Source: Anaerolineae bacterium (GTDB lineage: Bacteria > Chloroflexota > Anaerolineae > B4-G1). From it: 14,666 nucleotides of DNA. Shown here one piece after another: positions 14,301 to 14,666 of the stretch. Position 1 is the first letter of the stretch. The number at the start of each line of letters is the position of its first letter. The stretch spans positions 1 through 14,666 of the forward strand of contig JALWUZ010000539.1 in NCBI GenBank assembly GCA_027079895.1, read 5' to 3'. Made by a program: the position numbers and the translations under genes. The notes beneath the pieces were generated by a model, which had not been told where the DNA came from, did not search any database, and saw only the letters and a program-made list of their open reading frames with translations.

Positions 14301-14666
14301 GCAGGACCCGGACACCTGGCCGGGCGACCAGGGCATCGTCGGGCGGGTGGTGCATACCGGTCAGGCGGAATTGGTGGAAGACGTCGCCGGCGACCCCGAC
14401 TACCTCGCCCTGGTGCCGGGCATGGTGAGCCAGTTGACCGTCCCCATCCGACGGGAGGAGCGCATCGTCGGCGTCATCGCCCTGGAATCCTCCCGCCCCG
14501 GCCCACTGCCCCGCCCACCGCCCCGCCCGAGCGGCCCCCCGACCCCCCCCCCTCCCCCGCCCCCCCCGCCCCCACCCCCCTCCCCCCCCCCGCCCCCCCC
14601 CCCGCCCCCCCCCCCCCGCCCCCGCCCACCCCCCCCCCCCACCCCCCCCCACCTCCCCCCCCCCGC
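11305..14666 (+). CDS. Large membrane sensor: TM, PDZ-like, multi-TM region, at least four GAF domains; 3' end missing
   Basis: The frame from GTG 11305 is open to the window edge; only about the first 1,065 residues are trustworthy. Order: one membrane helix (about 21-42), a PDZ-like domain outside (about 55-130, with GYAAGLHIPERILALDGHPL at 71-90 and SPGDTVVLTV at 104-113), then about eight to nine membrane helices (139-159, 166-186, 193-214, 228-246, 262-281, 297-316, 330-349, 365-388, 397-411). Cytoplasmic GAF domains follow at about 448-586, 610-755, 775-922 and 945-1063+, joined by helices of the KARLxxxLE and ENARLF kind. A terminal histidine kinase, GGDEF or phosphatase domain is expected after the last GAF, but is not in the window. 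The TM-PDZ-multiTM front end recalls ComP-type receptors. It has its own promoter and follows ruvX by 80 bases. Ligand and output unknown. Confidence 0.88.
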   Translation, partial: MEDTSSPPTHRSLWRTSPPKVWLVAAIVVLTIILLLAAAFSALKFRRQPFLGLFTEQTLVINGVGEREWSGYAAGLHIPERILALDGHPLADSADLWRTLSRYSPGDTVVLTVRDERTGATRDVAVRLTTLPPDAFLNFFILPYTIGIIYLGIGLWVFLMQRHQDAGLVFTLLCAVLALDMGLLFDLYTLHMLSWFWVVAMAMTGSVIFHLALMFPQRVRFLTKVPWLRGLVYIPGLALVAINAFTFRDMESPIAYFNTWFANYLFLSVGVIFMLGMMVYRYIRSESPVAQAQARITLWGGLLAFLPLVLWFVTSHFAPLSSDWASFRPTFFLPWLILFPLSIAYAIMRYRLFDVNLMIRRGIVYTVLSVLVVGGYFAVIYLLSLLFGVSLQANHPVSLGLLVLILALFLNPARVRLQRFVDRMFLGEAVDHHRIIRRFADRIAGITDLASVLRVLDETLEEGWKLQAAALFLYAPNQGRYVPYPIGGGEPPPVTFGPESTLARMMTQHPHSIYLYKDRPLPDELADDREQLDALRPALLIPVPQRGWLALGPKRSGAPFSSEDLNTLESLGSQVAVALEKARLFTDLEHRMTEVDALRWVGQAVSFEMEVDDLMELVYAQASRVLDTRNFYIALYNPEKETLSFAFYVENGERRYVEKEWPVDVGLSGEVVRTAQPLRTDDYVQECRRRGVRISGRPGRAWMGAPLNAGDQVIGVMVVSSFDPQVTFSEEQLRFFATIADQAAAILDKARLYREMEERARQLEALNEVGNVITSTLDLERVLQLIMEKAVELLQAEAGSLVLVDQETGELVFAVTAGPSSADLVGTRLPPGTGVVGTVVNTIKPVIIRDAQSDRRWYQDLDDSFVTRSIIAVPMVSRGQAIGVIELLNRRDGAPFDDDDERLLTAFATNAAVSIENARLFTRTDQALAARVEELSMMQRIDRELNATLDYERVMSLTLDWALRVTGADIGVVAVVDEEDGEYRMRFLSSRGYPEGSLPQDPDTWPGDQGIVGRVVHTGQAELVEDVAGDPDYLALVPGMVSQLTVPIRREERIVGVIALESSRPGPLPRPPPRPSGPPTPPPPPPPPPPPPSPPPPPPPPPPPRPRPPPPPTPPHLPPP
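14503..14666. other. C-homopolymer-rich contig end, probable sequencing or assembly artefact
   Basis: Up to about 14502 the sensor reads as a normal GAF domain (VGVIALESSRPG). From there the expected domain is replaced by Pro-coding C-rich triplets, and from about 14531 the DNA is nearly all C with scattered single T, A or G. Read on the other strand this is a poly-G tail, the typical output of signal loss in two-colour sequencing chemistry. It should not be treated as coding. Confidence 0.85.

Noticed and set aside
14503..14666. C-rich tract as a real repeat, i-motif or Pro-rich protein domain
   Set aside because: It interrupts a GAF domain at the contig edge and has the signature of signal loss rather than a structured repeat.
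1..14666. tRNA, rRNA, CRISPR array, riboswitch, transposase or integrase
   Set aside because: No spaced direct-repeat array, tRNA-like cloverleaf, rRNA segment or recombinase-like frame was recognised when reading both strands; a covariance-model scan would be needed to be certain about small RNAs.

Overview
GC-rich bacterial DNA. The promoters are sigma70-type, the start sites carry Shine-Dalgarno sequences, and the gene content (tungsten/molybdenum aldehyde oxidoreductase, Lrp regulator, PASTA-type Ser/Thr kinase with an HCD catalytic loop, multi-GAF membrane sensor, DUF422 membrane protein) suggests a Chloroflexota (Anaerolineae-like) bacterium, probably from a metagenomic or draft assembly. 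The taxonomic call is inference. No rRNA, tRNA, CRISPR array, transposase or phage gene was seen, and no gene-free stretch exceeds about 205 bases.

Region A (about 1-7595, all minus strand) looks like one co-oriented metabolic cluster. In transcription order it holds an Lrp/AsnC regulator (7529-7032), a saccharopine/lysine-6-dehydrogenase-like enzyme (6985-5834), a methylmalonate-semialdehyde-type aldehyde dehydrogenase (5712-4204), a small ferritin-like protein (4204-3758), a CruF/DUF422-like membrane protein (3718-2798), a class III PLP aminotransferase related to HemL (2808-1501), and the first 480 residues of an aldehyde ferredoxin oxidoreductase (1441 to the window edge). Two junctions overlap (4 and 3 genes in: ALDH/ferritin-like as TAATG, DUF422/aminotransferase by 11 bases), and most other gaps are short. 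The only strong promoter found for the cluster lies in front of the Lrp gene. Its -35 box sits in the centre of a perfect 15-base inverted repeat, which reads as an autoregulatory operator. The combination suggests amino-acid catabolism: removal of nitrogen by an amino-acid dehydrogenase and an aminotransferase, and oxidation of the resulting semialdehyde or aldehyde either to an acyl-CoA (ALDH) or with ferredoxin as acceptor (AOR). The actual substrate cannot be read from the sequence; lysine and a beta-amino acid are the two best candidates.

Region B (7638-9734) is a PASTA-domain membrane Ser/Thr kinase with an extra C-terminal beta-rich domain. Upstream is a divergent promoter region of about 204 bases containing two opposed promoters, a 31-base palindrome and a repeated GTCGAGT word that touches both -35 boxes.

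Region C (9735 to the end, plus strand) carries a Ca2+/H+-type antiporter, the RuvX/YqgF Holliday-junction-resolvase-like protein, and a large ComP-like sensor (TM, PDZ-like, multi-TM, at least four GAF domains). The sensor has its own promoter inside the end of ruvX. The last 130-160 bases degrade into almost pure C and look like a sequencing or assembly artefact, so the sensor is incomplete.
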